Origin: Strongylocentrotus purpuratus
Taxonomy: Eukaryota > Echinodermata > Echinoidea > Camarodonta > Strongylocentrotidae
Length of the DNA: 64,000 bases
Direction of reading: 5' to 3'
Assembly: GCF_000002235.5 (NCBI RefSeq)
Contig: NW_022145605.1
Location: 34,658,159-34,722,158 of the forward strand
In this document: positions 44,265-57,500 of the stretch, piece by piece
How positions within the stretch are numbered: the first letter of the stretch is position 1
Layout of the letters: every line of letters starts with the position of its first letter
Program-made: the position numbers and the translations under genes
The notes under the pieces: model-generated
Database searches by the model: none
Told to the model about the DNA's origin: nothing
Seen by the model: the letters and a program-made list of their open reading frames with translations, nothing else

Positions 44265-45298
44265 GTTTACAAAATTAATGTTGTACTAAAGAACATGAAA
44301 AGTTCCTTATTGTCCATTAAACCTAGATATGTGTTTCTTTTTCCGCTTTGAAATTCCTTGAATTAGTGTTACTTTTCCCTAATCTAATTTTCTCGTATGC
44401 CTGCGCTGCAGGTTACATGCATTGACGTTCTTTGTGTGTACTGCTCCGTTGTTAGCACGATAGCTTGGAGACCGACGATGTTTCTACACGTACACACGTC
44501 ATTGGCTCAAAGTTACGCGTTGGCATAGGAATACGTTGCAACCCTCGCTTCCCATTGGATAATCCGCGCTGGCCCTTGAAAGCGTCACAAACATGAAGTG
44601 CGCATGCGTAAAGATTGTGTCCAGCGCAACCACAGAAAAAGAGGTCGCGAACGTGGAAATACAAAATACGTCGGGTAAAATTTTGTTAATTTTCATTATA
44701 GTATACGTAGGTATTTATTTGTCTTTCTCGTATAAATCAAAACGCTGCTATTCTCGTGATTTTATTGTTACTTTGGAATACTAGGCTTCCTTGCTTTTAC
44801 TGTTACAATGTAAATCAAGACTTGATTAACAAGCCTAAAACAACTGAAAAGGGCAAAGTTACAAAATTTCAATCTCTAGTGGCTGTCATAGTAAATCACT
44901 CGATATAGTGTGTCTATGAATTGTAAAAGTGAATTAAGTAGGGGATTTATCTTGAGAACATTTCCTTACATGTCTCACCAATTTGCCCTTTTTTGAGCTA
45001 TGACTTATTCAATTATCTGTTGACTTTATTTCGTCCCCGATTGCCAGTACATTTTTGGCGAATTTGGGGCTGATCTCAACACTTTTTTTGGCAGGGGGAG
45101 GGGGGGGGGGGGCACGTGCCCCTGTGCCCCCCTGGATCCGCAACTGAATATATATAGCTCTATCGGTATCAATGATGCAACGAAGGTTGTGCAATAAATA
45201 AATGATGATACAGCAAAATGCAGTCGGCATCGACCCAATGGCCCCCTATTGAAGATATATTGTTGTCTTCCAAATAACTATACACTATGAAATAAAAT

Positions 45299-45329
<31 letters not shown>

Positions 45330-45507
45330 GGGTCTATATATATGTAAAGGTTTTTATTTATGTATAGTTGTTGTTGTTATTGTCGGTTGTTTACTAAAAA
45401 CAACTCTCGTGCTTATATCACTACTGGCACTACCATCAAAAGGATCTTGAAAAAGACTAGCAGTCTCCTCCCACTTTGAAGAAAATCGACGAGATTAAAC
45501 AAGTAAA
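44265..45507. promoter_or_regulatory. Divergent promoter interval of F-box and C11orf54-like genes
   Basis: The two start codons are 1.24 kb apart, pointing away from each other. TGCGCATGCGTA at 44599-44610 resembles an NRF1 site (one mismatch) about 335 bp upstream of the F-box ATG. No TATA box is obvious near either start. The right half contains a G-rich repeat end at 45060-45150 and an AT dinucleotide run at 45307-45328. Whether promoters are shared is inference. Confidence 0.35.
45060..45150 (-). mobile_element. Poly-G-bearing element end
   Basis: On the minus strand TTGCGGATCCAGGGGGGCAC is followed by GGGGCACGTGCCCCC and a long G run, a pattern resembling the end at 10290. Only one end is recognised, so this is a fragment. 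Confidence 0.35.
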
Positions 45508-48500
45508 ATGGCAGCAAATACCGGTATGCCAGTGACTCGCAGAGCAATGGTTGTTCCAGACTTAGATGAGCTATCAAGTGGTGAGTTTTTAATCACTAGA
45601 TTTGCTTTAAGTGCGTGGATTTTCGAATCCTGACGTGAATTTCTTTTGAAGTAAGGTTGCATGTAGTCCCATACGCGTTAAATTGTGTTAGATCAACCTT
45701 ACTCCTTAGGTAAACCTTTACCTTGTTTAGGCTTTAGTACCGCAAACAGGCCTACTGGAGGCAGCAGTCGAGCTTCCAGGTCTGTCTTCTTGTCACTTTT
45801 GGTACTCTTAATAAACTAGTCAGGGAGGCAAGCGGGACCAGGGGGGGGGGGCAAGACTAGAGCAAGCATCATTTCCCTCTTCGAGTTCGAGTCTTCGAAG
45901 TTCGACCTCATGTCAGCGCCGGCGCCCTTCTAGTACTTCTTCAGTGCAGATTAAGGGTTTGGTGATCATAATTATTTAATAAGACTGACATTTGGGAGAG
46001 TTAACTGGCTGATTTTGCTGGAATCCGGCAAAAAGTTTGAAAGAGAATATAATTATGAATATGAATACTTTATATAGACCCTAGACCTAGTACTATAAAA
46101 AATAATACCAACAAGTCTTGTAAAACATCAAAATATAGAAAGTTGCTTTCAGCTAATCTGTCTATTTTCTCGAAGATACTGCGTGCCATGGAGTTCACTG
46201 AATGTAGCTTACTCTGTGTATATGCACCTTAGTTATTAAACTAATCACTTTGATAAATTGCCAGCGTTGAGATGTTGTTGATCTTGTACTTTGATGAAAC
46301 GACCCTACCCTGGGCCTGGTCAACTTTTCATACTGGGGTATTCCAACACTGCTCCTTGGGTTTTATTTACCTTCAGGCCTCAACAGAATAAAACAATCGA
46401 TTCAACAAGAAATCAAATTACTGCAATGTACAAAGTTATTACACCTGGATGGATGCCTACACACATTTTGGACATGCCACACACCACACTGCAGTGCATA
46501 ATCTTCGTTGTATGAAGGAGGAGGAGGAGGAGGAGGAGGAGGAGGAGGAGGAGGAGGAGGAGGAGGAGGAGGAGAAGGAGAGGAGGAGGAGGAGGAGAAG
46601 AAATGATAAAAATAATCAGCTAGCTGATTACGGTCGCTCGCCATGAAGAGGAAGAAGTGATCCTTCTACAACCCAGGACCAAAATCCAGTTGAAACCAAT
46701 TGGAGCAAAACCAATTGAAACCAGTTGCCAACTGGTTTCAATAGGGAAATTGGAACAACTGGTTCCAATTGAAACCAGTTGCCAACTGGTTCCAATTGAA
46801 ACCAGTTGAAACCAATTGCCAACTGGTTCCAATTGAAACCAGTTGAAACCAATTGCCAACTGGTTCCAGTTGCCTAATTGGTTTCAACTGGAACCAGTTG
46901 TTCCAATTTCCCTATTGAAACCAGTTGGCTTCAACTGGTTTCAACTGGTTTCAATTGGTTTCAATTGGATCCAATTGAAACTTACAGTTGGCATAAACTT
47001 AATTAGTTATAAGTTAATTAGCTCTTGCACTAATTATCGCTTATGTCAACACAGAAACATTGTTTTATGTGTCTACATTAAGTACAATGTAAAGGGCATT
47101 ATAATATGCAGACTATATAATATACTTAACAAGTGTGTGTGTGTGTATTGGGTTTTTACAGACGTGTATCAATCAGATATGATTATTTACGTCTGGGACC
47201 GACCTTTAAACGTCACCATCCGAAAGACGTGACTCAGTTTCGAACCTGCGTCCTCGGCTGAATCAGTTTGTAACTTCCGCTTTTTAGCTGGATTACAGGC
47301 GCACGCCACAACGCCTACAAGGAAGGCATTGCCATTATATATGTTTGTATTTGATGTATTTTGTACATGGTTAGTGTTTTACTAATCAACTTTTAATCTG
47401 TGTAATTACAAAAATATGTTACTAATGAACATGCTTATCATTGCTAATTAATCTTTATATTTATCTAAAACAAATGCATTACTTGCAAATGAAAATTAAT
47501 TAATAAGTACATTGTAAATCAAAATAAATTACATAAAACATTGATCTGCACACAAGCATATAATATGCAAATTAACTGGTTTCAATTGGATCCAGTTGGG
47601 TAACTGGAAATATTTCCAATTGGAACCAATTGGGTAAGGGGAGCCTTCCAAAGTTGCGACTGTGCCCGGACGCGTCGGGGCGCGATGAATAGAACAGTCG
47701 CGTCCCAAGAGACGTATTGAGGCGCAAAGGGGCGCGAAGGGGCGCAATAGTCACCCTCACCTGTTTCTTGCATATGAAAAGAAACTGTCTATTGTTGGTA
47801 TAAACCCGCTCTATTCTTCTTGCGCCCTTTTGCGCCCCACCAGGCGATGGAAGATTATCTCTCCCGTCATTGTTCTCGCTCGTGATGCGCGGTACAGTTT
47901 AAACTTGATATACAGGAAGTATTTGTCGGTCAAAGCCTGTCTTCCCCTCCTCCGGTTTTCGTTCTGATAAACATTCCATTGTTTGTAAAACAAAATGATG
48001 TATTCTTCTCGCGTCGCGATCTATTCTTCTCGCGCCGTTTTGCGTCGTAACGGGCGGGGTATTATCTTTCCAATCATTGTGGCGAAGCTTTGCGATGTAC
48101 ATTGCTACAGCACAGCATGAACTTGTCTGGTGGGATCGTCTTTGTTTTGGGGGGCAATCAACACACTCGTTCACCTTGATCAGAATAAATTGCGATTTAT
48201 TTTTGTTGGGTTTTATACGCCTCCTTTTAATTTTTGTGACGACTGTATGAAATGTGAAATAAAGATGACTATGTACGATTAATGGTTGTTTAATTGCGAG
48301 CTTAATTGTCCCCAACAAAAACAAAATTAAAGACGAATGGTGTGAATGACTACATGTATGCCGTTATAGTCGGCAAATTGATTACTGTTTGGGTCGCTTG
48401 TGTATGTTTGTAATTTGAATGATTATCAACATATTTGTATAATTCCCACATCGCGATATGATTCTAGCGTCGTTAATAATGGACAAAGGAATTATCTTTC

Positions 48501-51500
48501 TCTCCCGTCATTCATATTCACGCTACGCGTTGCAAATCGCCACAGCCTGAGCTTGGAAGAATTTATATTTTGTCAGTCAAATCTTGCTTTTTTTCTCCTC
48601 CCATGACTTGGTTCTAATACATTGAAGGTTTGCTCATTAGGGATAAGAAGGATAACATCAAACAAACGATCTACTCAAGATGACGCTCTTTTCATTTCAC
48701 CTCGCTGTTTGATAAAAGTAGAGTTCTACGGAGCGAATACAAAAGAAAAGTTCGCTCTAAGGCCAAATAAAAAATAAAAAAATATTTTATTAGCGTCCTG
48801 TTTTTTCGAAAAATAGGTAGGGGGAGGCCCTCTTTTTTCTTTTTTTTTCTTTCAAAATGGCCGCTCAAAATGGCCGCTCGGTACATTTTCCCTGACAGTC
48901 GGGCTATTTTTCAATATGGCCGCCGACATTTCGTCGCTGTTTTCACGAAGTGACGGTAGTGAAAAAATTGCATTCACTTTGCGTTACGATTTTCCTCACT
49001 ACCGTCACTTCGTGAAAACAAGGACGATTTTTTAATTTAAAAAAAAAATCAGTAATAGATCAATTTTAGCAGTGTTTTTCATGTTTTTTTTTTTAATTAT
49101 TAAAAAAAAATTAAATAAAAAAAAAATTAAAACAAATTTCCACAAAAATAAGAAATAGGAGGCGGCCCCCAAAAAGGAAGCGGGCGGGGACGTTTAAAAT
49201 GTATATTTTGTTAAGTGCCCTCAGGGAAAAATCATAAAATGCCGTGGCAGGATTTCACGCCCGAGATTTGCCTTCGAAAATTGCCCGTCCAAAAGGCGTT
49301 TTTAATCATAATAATTCCATAGCTCTTTTTAAAAGTGGAATAAATAGAAAAAAAGAGTCCGGGAACTATATCGAGATTATAAAACATGTGTATCATGAAG
49401 ATGTAAACAAAAAGCGTAGGCTGATGGTGATAAAGTTAAGCAGCACTTGGAAATGCAATACAAAACATTAATCAGTTCATGGTGATAATTTATCATTCGA
49501 CTTCTACTTTGCGCTATTATGTACTAAATGATCGCAAAACGGGCAGGGACACACATACAAACATTGATTTCTGCTCTAACATTCGAATCATTTATTCGTA
49601 GATTTGTATAATTAAGTGGCGAAAGTGAAATTTTGAAATCATAATGCACAGATACAAAAACATACCAAACATGTTTTGATTCTTATTCTAAAAAAAAAAG
49701 AAGGCAAATTTAAAAAGATCTTTTTAAAAGGAGGGAGGCGCTATAGCCCAGTGGTAGAGCAGAGCAGCTCGTAACCGGGGGCTCCCTGATTAGAAACCAA
49801 GTCGATATGCAATGGTAAGGCATAACTCAACATTACATTTCGTTCGGAGAGGACTTAAACCGCGCCGGTCCCCTGTTTGCCTAAAGCTATGGTCACAAAT
49901 CTGAGCAGCGACCGGCCGATCAGTAGCCTGCTCGGTCGCTGCTGGAATTAGGCTTCGCCCAGCGATTAGGTCGGTGCCCGGGCGGCGACCTACCAGGCAC
50001 CGAGCGTATTTTGGGCGGCGAGTGAAAAGTGAGCAGGCGCCGCCCAAATTTTAACTCCGCGCTAAAACTTCAGCGGCGACCGAGCGATGCCCTAAAATCG
50101 AGCGGTGCCTGGGCGGCCGCCGCTCGATGGCCGGGCAGCCGCCGGGCAGAATTGGTTAAAAACTCGCCGCTCGGCCGCCGAGCAGCCTACTTTTGGGTAA
50201 TGTGACCATAGCATAATTCAGAGCATACACATGCTTCATATAGAAGTGGATAGGCCTAAATTGAAGGTTTGACTTAACTAGGGAGAAGAAGGATAACATC
50301 AAACAAAAGATCTACTCATGATGACGCTCTTTTCATTTCACCTCGCTGTAAGATAAAGTAGAGTTCTATGGAGCGAATACAAAAGAAAAGTTCGCTCTAA
50401 AGGTAAAAACATAGAATGCCGTGGCAGGATTTCACGCGGCCGAGCAAGGCTATTGTTTGATCGCTATAATTGTCCAACTTGCTATAGATTCTTGTTTAGC
50501 TACAATAAGGCTGCGTATTATGTGTGTGTGTGTGTGTGTGAGGGAGGGGGGGGCGAAGTGAACGGCCGGACCAAAATGGCAGAGGCCCATCAGGAGGGCT
50601 CCGCTCGCTAGTTATAAGGACCGCTATTCACTGGACAACTATTCATGAAGACCGCTATTCGTAATTTGAGAACATGGTCATTATGTATAAGGGTCATGAA
50701 TTCGTAATACGACATCCCCCTCCCCAGAACTAAATAAATAAATAAATAGAAAACATGAATAGATTAATAAACTTAACTAATGATACAATAACAAATAATG
50801 CCCGGTAATTGGGAATAGACGCCTATGAGCGGAACAATGGGCGCAACAACTATTAGCTGCTCAAAGAGCTGTCTTTTGTCATTGCGTTGCAATAACAACG
50901 TGCTTGTAAAAGTTACATGTACTAGAATATCCGTATGCTATATAACACCCAATGTGAACATAACGTGTTCAGGCCTTATAACTATATACAGTGCGCGTTA
51001 AAACAAAAGAATTTACTAGCGCTAGCTAACAAATATGAAACGTCAAAACGTCACGAACAATTATTGACGACAAGAAATTGTTACTACAAATGCCACCACC
51101 AATACAGTTTCTTCGCGAAGAAATATTCGATCGAATTTCATGTTTGAAACAGATAGGCGATATCGAATTGTTCCATCTACCGAAACGTTTTGATGATGCA
51201 GGCTCCCGACAATACGACTATCATTTGTGTAATATCTTTAATTTGCAGATGTTTGTTTGTTTCGTATGACATATTTATAAACGCCCTATAATCTTATTTC
51301 AAGCAGAATCTTTCAATCTCTTTGATTATAAGTATCATTTTTAAATCACTGGTTTTGAAATACAATAGCTAATTTTGCGAAGATTTAGAGAACCTACGTT
51401 TCTATTCTTTAAATCGGTCTTGCATGAGAAGAACAGATTGATGATATAGATATATGACCTATTTTGATCGGATGACAGAACAAAATAAATGTATTATGAA

Positions 51501-54500
51501 ACAAATAATGTGTCAAAACATACAGAAGGAATACAATTATACATATCGTTTTTGTTTTGTTCGTGAACAAATTAATATAATACAAGTATTGAGCACATTA
51601 ATGAACAAAAATGAACAATCATTCCAACGTCAACGCCTACACAACTTCGATGTTTGGGAGGGAAATAAACAATCAGAACAACAATCTAAATCAAAGTCTT
51701 GTACGTAAAATAATAATAAAACATATCAGTAGCCAAAGTGCAAATTTTAGAGTCAAATCTTTCAAGACGAGAGCGGACGCACACGCGGGGATTACATGAA
51801 TAAATAATGCGTAGGAACGGGCGCGAAAGCTTTTCTTTAAGCTCCCATTCAAAAATTCACTATTCACAAAAAGCGCTTCGCCGTTAAGCGCACCGCCCCC
51901 ACCCCCCCCCTCCCATGAGTGTTATGTAGGGTACGCATATGCATTTTCCCTCCTTTTTGAAAACAGTCCCCTAAGTCCGGTGTGTAAAGTCAATACGGGC
52001 CGGATTTGTGTGTACTAGACGAGCCGGACTTTGGTGCGTGAAAAGTACCCCTTTACCAGACAGTAACAATGAGTCTCCAAACAATAGCCAGATAAGATAT
52101 TCATATTGTGAGCATGTGCTTAGTTATATCAGGATTCCCTGGTTATATTGGAGACGTGGGCTAATATCTGTTTGCCCAGTATTTCTCCCTGATTGTTTGA
52201 CCATCATTAAATTGCTATTGTCCATGCAGCTGACTTTTCTATACGCTTTTCTACCCTCGGCGCTAAAGGGATTGCGGAAAATTTCAACACTATTTGTGTT
52301 TCTTGATGACCCAGTAGAAGAAGAATAAGGGCTAGCCACCACCCCCCCCCCCCCCAAAAAAAAAAAAAAAAAAAAAAAAATTAAACAAAATTTAAAAGAA
52401 TAAAAAATGGCCCCAAAACAACGCAATCATTATTAATTCCGTTTACTACTTGAAACCAACACGTGCATGATAGATCCCCCGGATGGATCCTTATTTAGAC
52501 AGTGAGACAGTTCTGTTACGAGAAGCAATTCAACGAATTGCCATGGTTTGTATTTGTTCTAGAACGCACTACGCTCTTTCGATACCACGTGGCCCCAATT
52601 CAGCACAATATATTCGTATTTTAGTTCTTCTCAACAATGACCTGGATCTAAAACTGGCCGCGGATGTAACCCCCCCCCCCCCCTCCCCCTTCTTCGCAAA
52701 GAAATATTCGATAAAATTCTTTGGAACAGAATGATAAACTAATTTCTTCGGCTTGAGATACGTTCGAGGTGAAATTTCAAACATCATTTCCTGGTAACTC
52801 TCTTTTTTTTAATGCATGCTCTATTCTTACGATTTAGGCATAATTTACTATGTTGATTTGCAATTGATAATCTCCCTGGGAGTATTGCGATATCCCCGAT
52901 GATACGGGTACAGTGTATTTTATTTTGTTCGTAACATTAGTGTTTTGCAAAGAAAGAACATTCTGAAAATGAGCGTCTTCCTTCTAACGAAACATATTGA
53001 TGATGTTCCCGACAATACGGATATCATTTGCATACAAAAATCGTAATACAGATAAAACGCTTTTTAAATCCAATTCAAGGAGAATTTACGACATTCTTGA
53101 TTAAGTATCATTTTCAACATCACGGATTTAAAAATACGTTCTCTAATTTTAAGAAGATTTAAAGGATCTATGTATTGAAAAAACAGACTGATAATATAAT
53201 TATATGATTTATAATGATCATACGACAGAACTGTTTACAAGATGCAACGAAAATTAAAGAAAACAAAACAAGAAAACCGAAACATGCGATAACATCGCTA
53301 GAGGAAATATATACAATTTTAATGTAATATGAAACAAATAAAGTGTCAAAACATGCACGAGGAAAACGATGTCAGAGAGAGTGGGGTAAGTATAAAATAA
53401 AGTTGTTTTGTTCGTGAACAAATCAATTTGTATTAAAATTGATATATTGAACACAATCATGAACAGAACAGGAGGAGATGAAATAATGAACAATCATGCC
53501 AACGTTAACGCCTACAGAACTCCGATGTTGAGAGTAAAATAAACAATCAGAATAAACATTGTAACCAATGTCATGTACGTAAAATAATATTAAAACAAAT
53601 CAGTAGCCAAAGTAATGCTTTTCAGAGTCAAATCTCGCAAGACGAGAGCGACACACAAGCGGGCACTACATGAATAACTAATGCGCCGGACCGGGCGCGA
53701 AAGGGCGCGAAAGCTATTCAAAGTTTAAGCTCCCTTTCACAAATGTCAAGTGCTTCACCGGGGCGCGCCCCGGCGGGGTAATTTCGTAACAATGAGACGC
53801 CAAACAATAGCCAGATTTTAATAAGCTGGAAACCAACTGAAGTCCTCTCGTATCCGACGCAAAAAGGCGCAAATGGGCGCAATAAGGCGCCTCCTTTGTT
53901 CTCATATCCTGCTCTGCGCCCCGACGCGTCGCGGCACAGTCGCAACTTTGGAAGGCTCCCCTAACTGGAAATGAATTCTATCTGGAACCAGTTGGGTAAC
54001 TGGAAATTACTTCTAACTGGAATGAATGCTAACTGGAACCAATTGGGTAACTGGAAATGAATTCTAACTGGAACCAGTTGGGTAAACTGGAAATGACTTC
54101 TAACTGGAAATGAATGCTAACTGGAACCAGTTGGGTAACTGGAAATGAATTCTAACTGGAACCAGTTGGGTAACTGGAAATAAATTCTAACTGGAACCAG
54201 TTGGGTAACTGGAAATGACTTCTAACTGGAACCAGTTGGGTAACTGGAAATTACTTCTAACTGGAAATGAATGCTAACTGGAACCAGTTGGGTAACTGGA
54301 AATGAATTCTAACTGGAACCATGCAGTTGGGTAATTGGAAATGACTTCTAACTGGAAATGAATGCTAACTGGAACCAGTTGGGTAACCGGAAATGACTTC
54401 TAACTGGAACCAGTTGGGTAACTGGAAATGACTTCTAACTGGAAATGAATGCTAGCTGGAACCAGTTGGGTAACTGGAAATGACTTCTAACTGGAACCAA

Positions 54501-57500
54501 TTGGGTAATTGGAAATGAATTCTAACTGGGACCAGTTGGGTAACTGGAAATGACTTCTAACTGCAAATGAATGCTAAGTGGAACCAGTTGGGTAACTGGA
54601 AATGACTTCTAACTGGAACCAATTGAGTAACTGGAAAATTACCTTACTGGTTCCAGTTGCACTTCTTATTGGTTTGAACTGGAAATGAGTACCCATAACA
54701 ATATTTTCCAGTTCGGCAATTGGTTTCAACTGGAAATTTTCTATTCCAATTGAAACCAATTGAAACCAATTGAAACCAGTTGAAACCAATTGAAACCAGT
54801 TGGAGATTTCAACTGGTTTCAATTGGATTTTGGTCCTGGGAAGGTTTCCTTCAGCTTTGATATAAATAGCATTGAGAAGGAAAATTACTGTTACAGGGGA
54901 AAAAACTTTGCAGTCTTTTTTACTTTTATATACATGTAGTTGCTTAAAGGAACTCGGTAACATTGTTGAAAGTTGATGAAAAAATTGCATACTTTTGTAC
55001 GAAATGTTACTTATTCTATTCCTTATTCCTTTTACTGTTTTAACCCTCTAATATGCAAAAATCTTCAAACTACAAAGATATCTATGGTTAACAGTAAATT
55101 CTCCCAACCATTTTTGAATTTCCCAACCGATTTTCATGAAAAAAAGACATAAGACAGGCTTTCAAAAATCTGTCAACACTTAAATGTCTGGAATGGTATA
55201 TATAGCCAATTCATTGCTTTGTGACGATTTACATTCACCTATTAAAGATGTAATTAAATTGTAAAAATATAATTGGGAGAATTAAGGAATCGATCAGACC
55301 AGTTTTTCCAAATCTTTAACAAAAATATTTCATCGATAATGGTCCGTTTTCACAAAAACTTTCAGGTTATCTTTAATTTTTCATCTAGCATTGAAGTCAC
55401 TACCTTAGCACCACTTTCTCTCATCTGGACAATGTTACCAAGTCCCTTTCAGCAGGCTTGACTGTATTTTATTCCGTTCCTTTCCATTCCTTTCAGTTCT
55501 GCAGACGGGGTTGAAGATCTGTTTTGAGACGGCTGAGGTCAATGTCGTAGACTGCCCAGATTTGACCCAGCAACCTTTCCACCTTGCAGCTCCAGGTTAG
55601 CAAACTATTTTCAAACTTTATTCAAAGAACTATTGGGGGATTCAATGCAATGTTTTCCATACCACATATTTTCCCCTTTTTCACTTATTTTTGTTTACAA
55701 AATGAATAATCTATTCATTTGACCACTGCATTAATAAATTTAAATTTTTATATGTATTAAATTTTATTGATAATATTCGCATATAACTTTCCAAAATTTT
55801 TAACAATGTATTTTATCTGTATAACTTAATATTGATGATTGTAGTTAGGCCACAGTTTTATCAATTGTATATATTGCCATGTAATTTTCATTTTCATTTT
55901 GATTTCTTATCTTGTATACCGGTATACATGTGCAATTCAGCTTGGAAATTGAACTTTTCACAACTTGATAATTGTTACAAATTATAAGCACATTTTGTTA
56001 AGCACTGTACATTTTAGTTTCCTTGTGATTAGGATAAATTTGTATATTTGATCAAGCATTGAAACGGAAGTGATTCTCTTTTTCTTCTTATATCCTCAGG
56101 ACTTTGTGGGAGTCCACGCCTCACTGATGTGGGTGGTGTACCCTACTTGGTCCCATTGGCTCAGAAAGAAAAGGTAGATTTTGAACTAGTATGTAGTGAA
56201 ACCTGTGTATAAAGTCCACTCAAATGGAATATGGAAAGTAGACTTTATATGCAGGTGGTCTTCATTTACAGGTTCATTTAATACAGGTTTCAATGAGAAA
56301 CCCAATTCAAGGGATACACAAAATGTAGTCTTTTAAAGCTCATCAGTACTAGTGTAAAGGAGGGATAAGACCACACTGCAAAATCACTCGACAGGTGGTT
56401 ATCTTATCAACTCAGCTCTCAAATAACATAAGAAACAGAGGATCTTGGTGGACCAATGGTCACCGATTATGCCTAGGTCACATATAAACCGGGCCCCATA
56501 TGATTTTCCCTACCTGGTGGCTTGCCATGGATTTAGAGACCGTACGATTTTCATTTCTACGGCATGTGTGGTCACATATTGTGCGGCTCCCGGGAGGTGC
56601 CCGGAGAAAATTGGTGGAATGAAATGCAAGGCGCCCGTAAGGGTACCGGCAGGGTAATGGCCGAGTGCCGCCCGAGTGCCGGCCGATAACCTTACGGGCT
56701 CCGGTGTACCGATGGCTCCCGGAAGGTGCTGTGCGGTGCACTGAACTAAAGAGTGAGTCAGAAAAAATGTCCCACTTTATAAAAGTTGTATTGTTTGAAG
56801 TATGATTATTTAATCATGGGATTCATGATATATTTTGATAGAGTTATCCTCTCAGTACATTTAGGTACCATTTTCATTTGAATCTCTGCATGCATCACTG
56901 AATATCAGACAATCTTTACAAGACTGCAAGATCTCACTTGAATATTTGTGACTGAATTGTAAGTACCTGAAACTGAAAGTCAGCAAATCGATATGAAAAA
57001 TCTAAAATATAATTACAAATGTCTTTGCAATGCAATGTAAATGATAAGCAGAGATTTAACATGACTTGTTGCTCATCAAAGAGAGTTGATTATACAATTT
57101 TACTGCTCTTCTGTTGTAAATCTCAAAGATTAACTGCTGTACCATCAGGAAATTTCATTAAAATGATATTAAATGGTTTTGAATATTAGAAGTCTTCCCT
57201 TGACTGTGCACAGCCAATGTAAGATATATGAGTCTTTATGGGCAAGTCCAAAGTGTTTTGTCCCATGTGTTGCTGACTACATCAAAGATTTTAGTTTAAC
57301 TGATGTTGAATTATTTTATAATTTTTTATAGAAAGATAATGGCCCCCACAAAAGCTTTGTTCAAACCAAATCTAAGAAGGAAAATTTTAAATTTTATTGA
57401 TAAGGTTGATTTCTGGTGATGCAATGAGAAAAAAAAGGTCACTGAAAGCAGTTTATAAGGTTCGATTATGTAGTAAAAAGGAATCGGTGTATACTGTGAG

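Larger units (their letters stand above)
47638..53961. mobile_element. 6.3 kb TAA-flanked inverted-repeat element (PIF/Harbinger-like, non-autonomous)
   Basis: The ends are inverted for 46 bp with two mismatches: GGGGAGCCTTCCAAAGTTGC, then GACTGTGCC and GACGCGTCGGGGCGC. It is flanked by TAA at 47635-47637 and 53962-53964. Removing it with one TAA restores the surrounding repeat unit (ATTGGGTAACTGG). A 3 bp TAA duplication fits PIF/Harbinger elements, which use TWA. No transposase or Myb-like frame is seen; the interior is duplicated blocks. Subterminal segments near 47815, 48030 and 48440 share TTATCTYTCC, GTCATT and TACAGC phrases, and GGGCGCRAAAGGGCGC motifs occur at both ends. Confidence 0.75.
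46672..54840. mobile_element. Outer inverted-repeat element made of CAATTG/CAGTTG palindromes
   Basis: The ends are inverted: CCCAGGACCAAAATCCAGTT at the left and AATTGGATTTTGGTCCTGGG at the right, about 30 bp with two mismatches. Both ends lead into arrays of AACCAGTTG/AACCAATTG palindromic motifs (46680-46985, 47574-47634, 53962-54835). The dinucleotide AA flanks both sides, too short to call a target duplication. Without the element inserted at 47638-53961 it would be about 1.84 kb. No protein is encoded. Family unknown. Confidence 0.7.

Noticed and set aside
46402-46900. Proline/glutamate-rich and WFQL-repeat frames near 46.4-46.9 kb
   Set aside because: They translate the GGA microsatellite and the CAATTG/CAGTTG palindromic motifs.
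49244-51708. Frames of 62-85 codons inside the 6.3 kb element as a possible transposase
   Set aside because: No DDE/DDD, Myb or zinc-finger pattern is visible, and the frames are short and not shared between the internal repeat copies.
47638-53961. Reading the 6.3 kb TAA-flanked element as a CACTA transposon, which also makes 3 bp duplications
   Set aside because: Its ends begin GGGGAGCC, not CACTA, and the duplication is TAA, which fits PIF/Harbinger better.
53962-54650. CRISPR-like array of short palindromic repeats
   Set aside because: The intervening sequence is itself repeated, there are no unique spacers or cas genes, and the host is a eukaryote.
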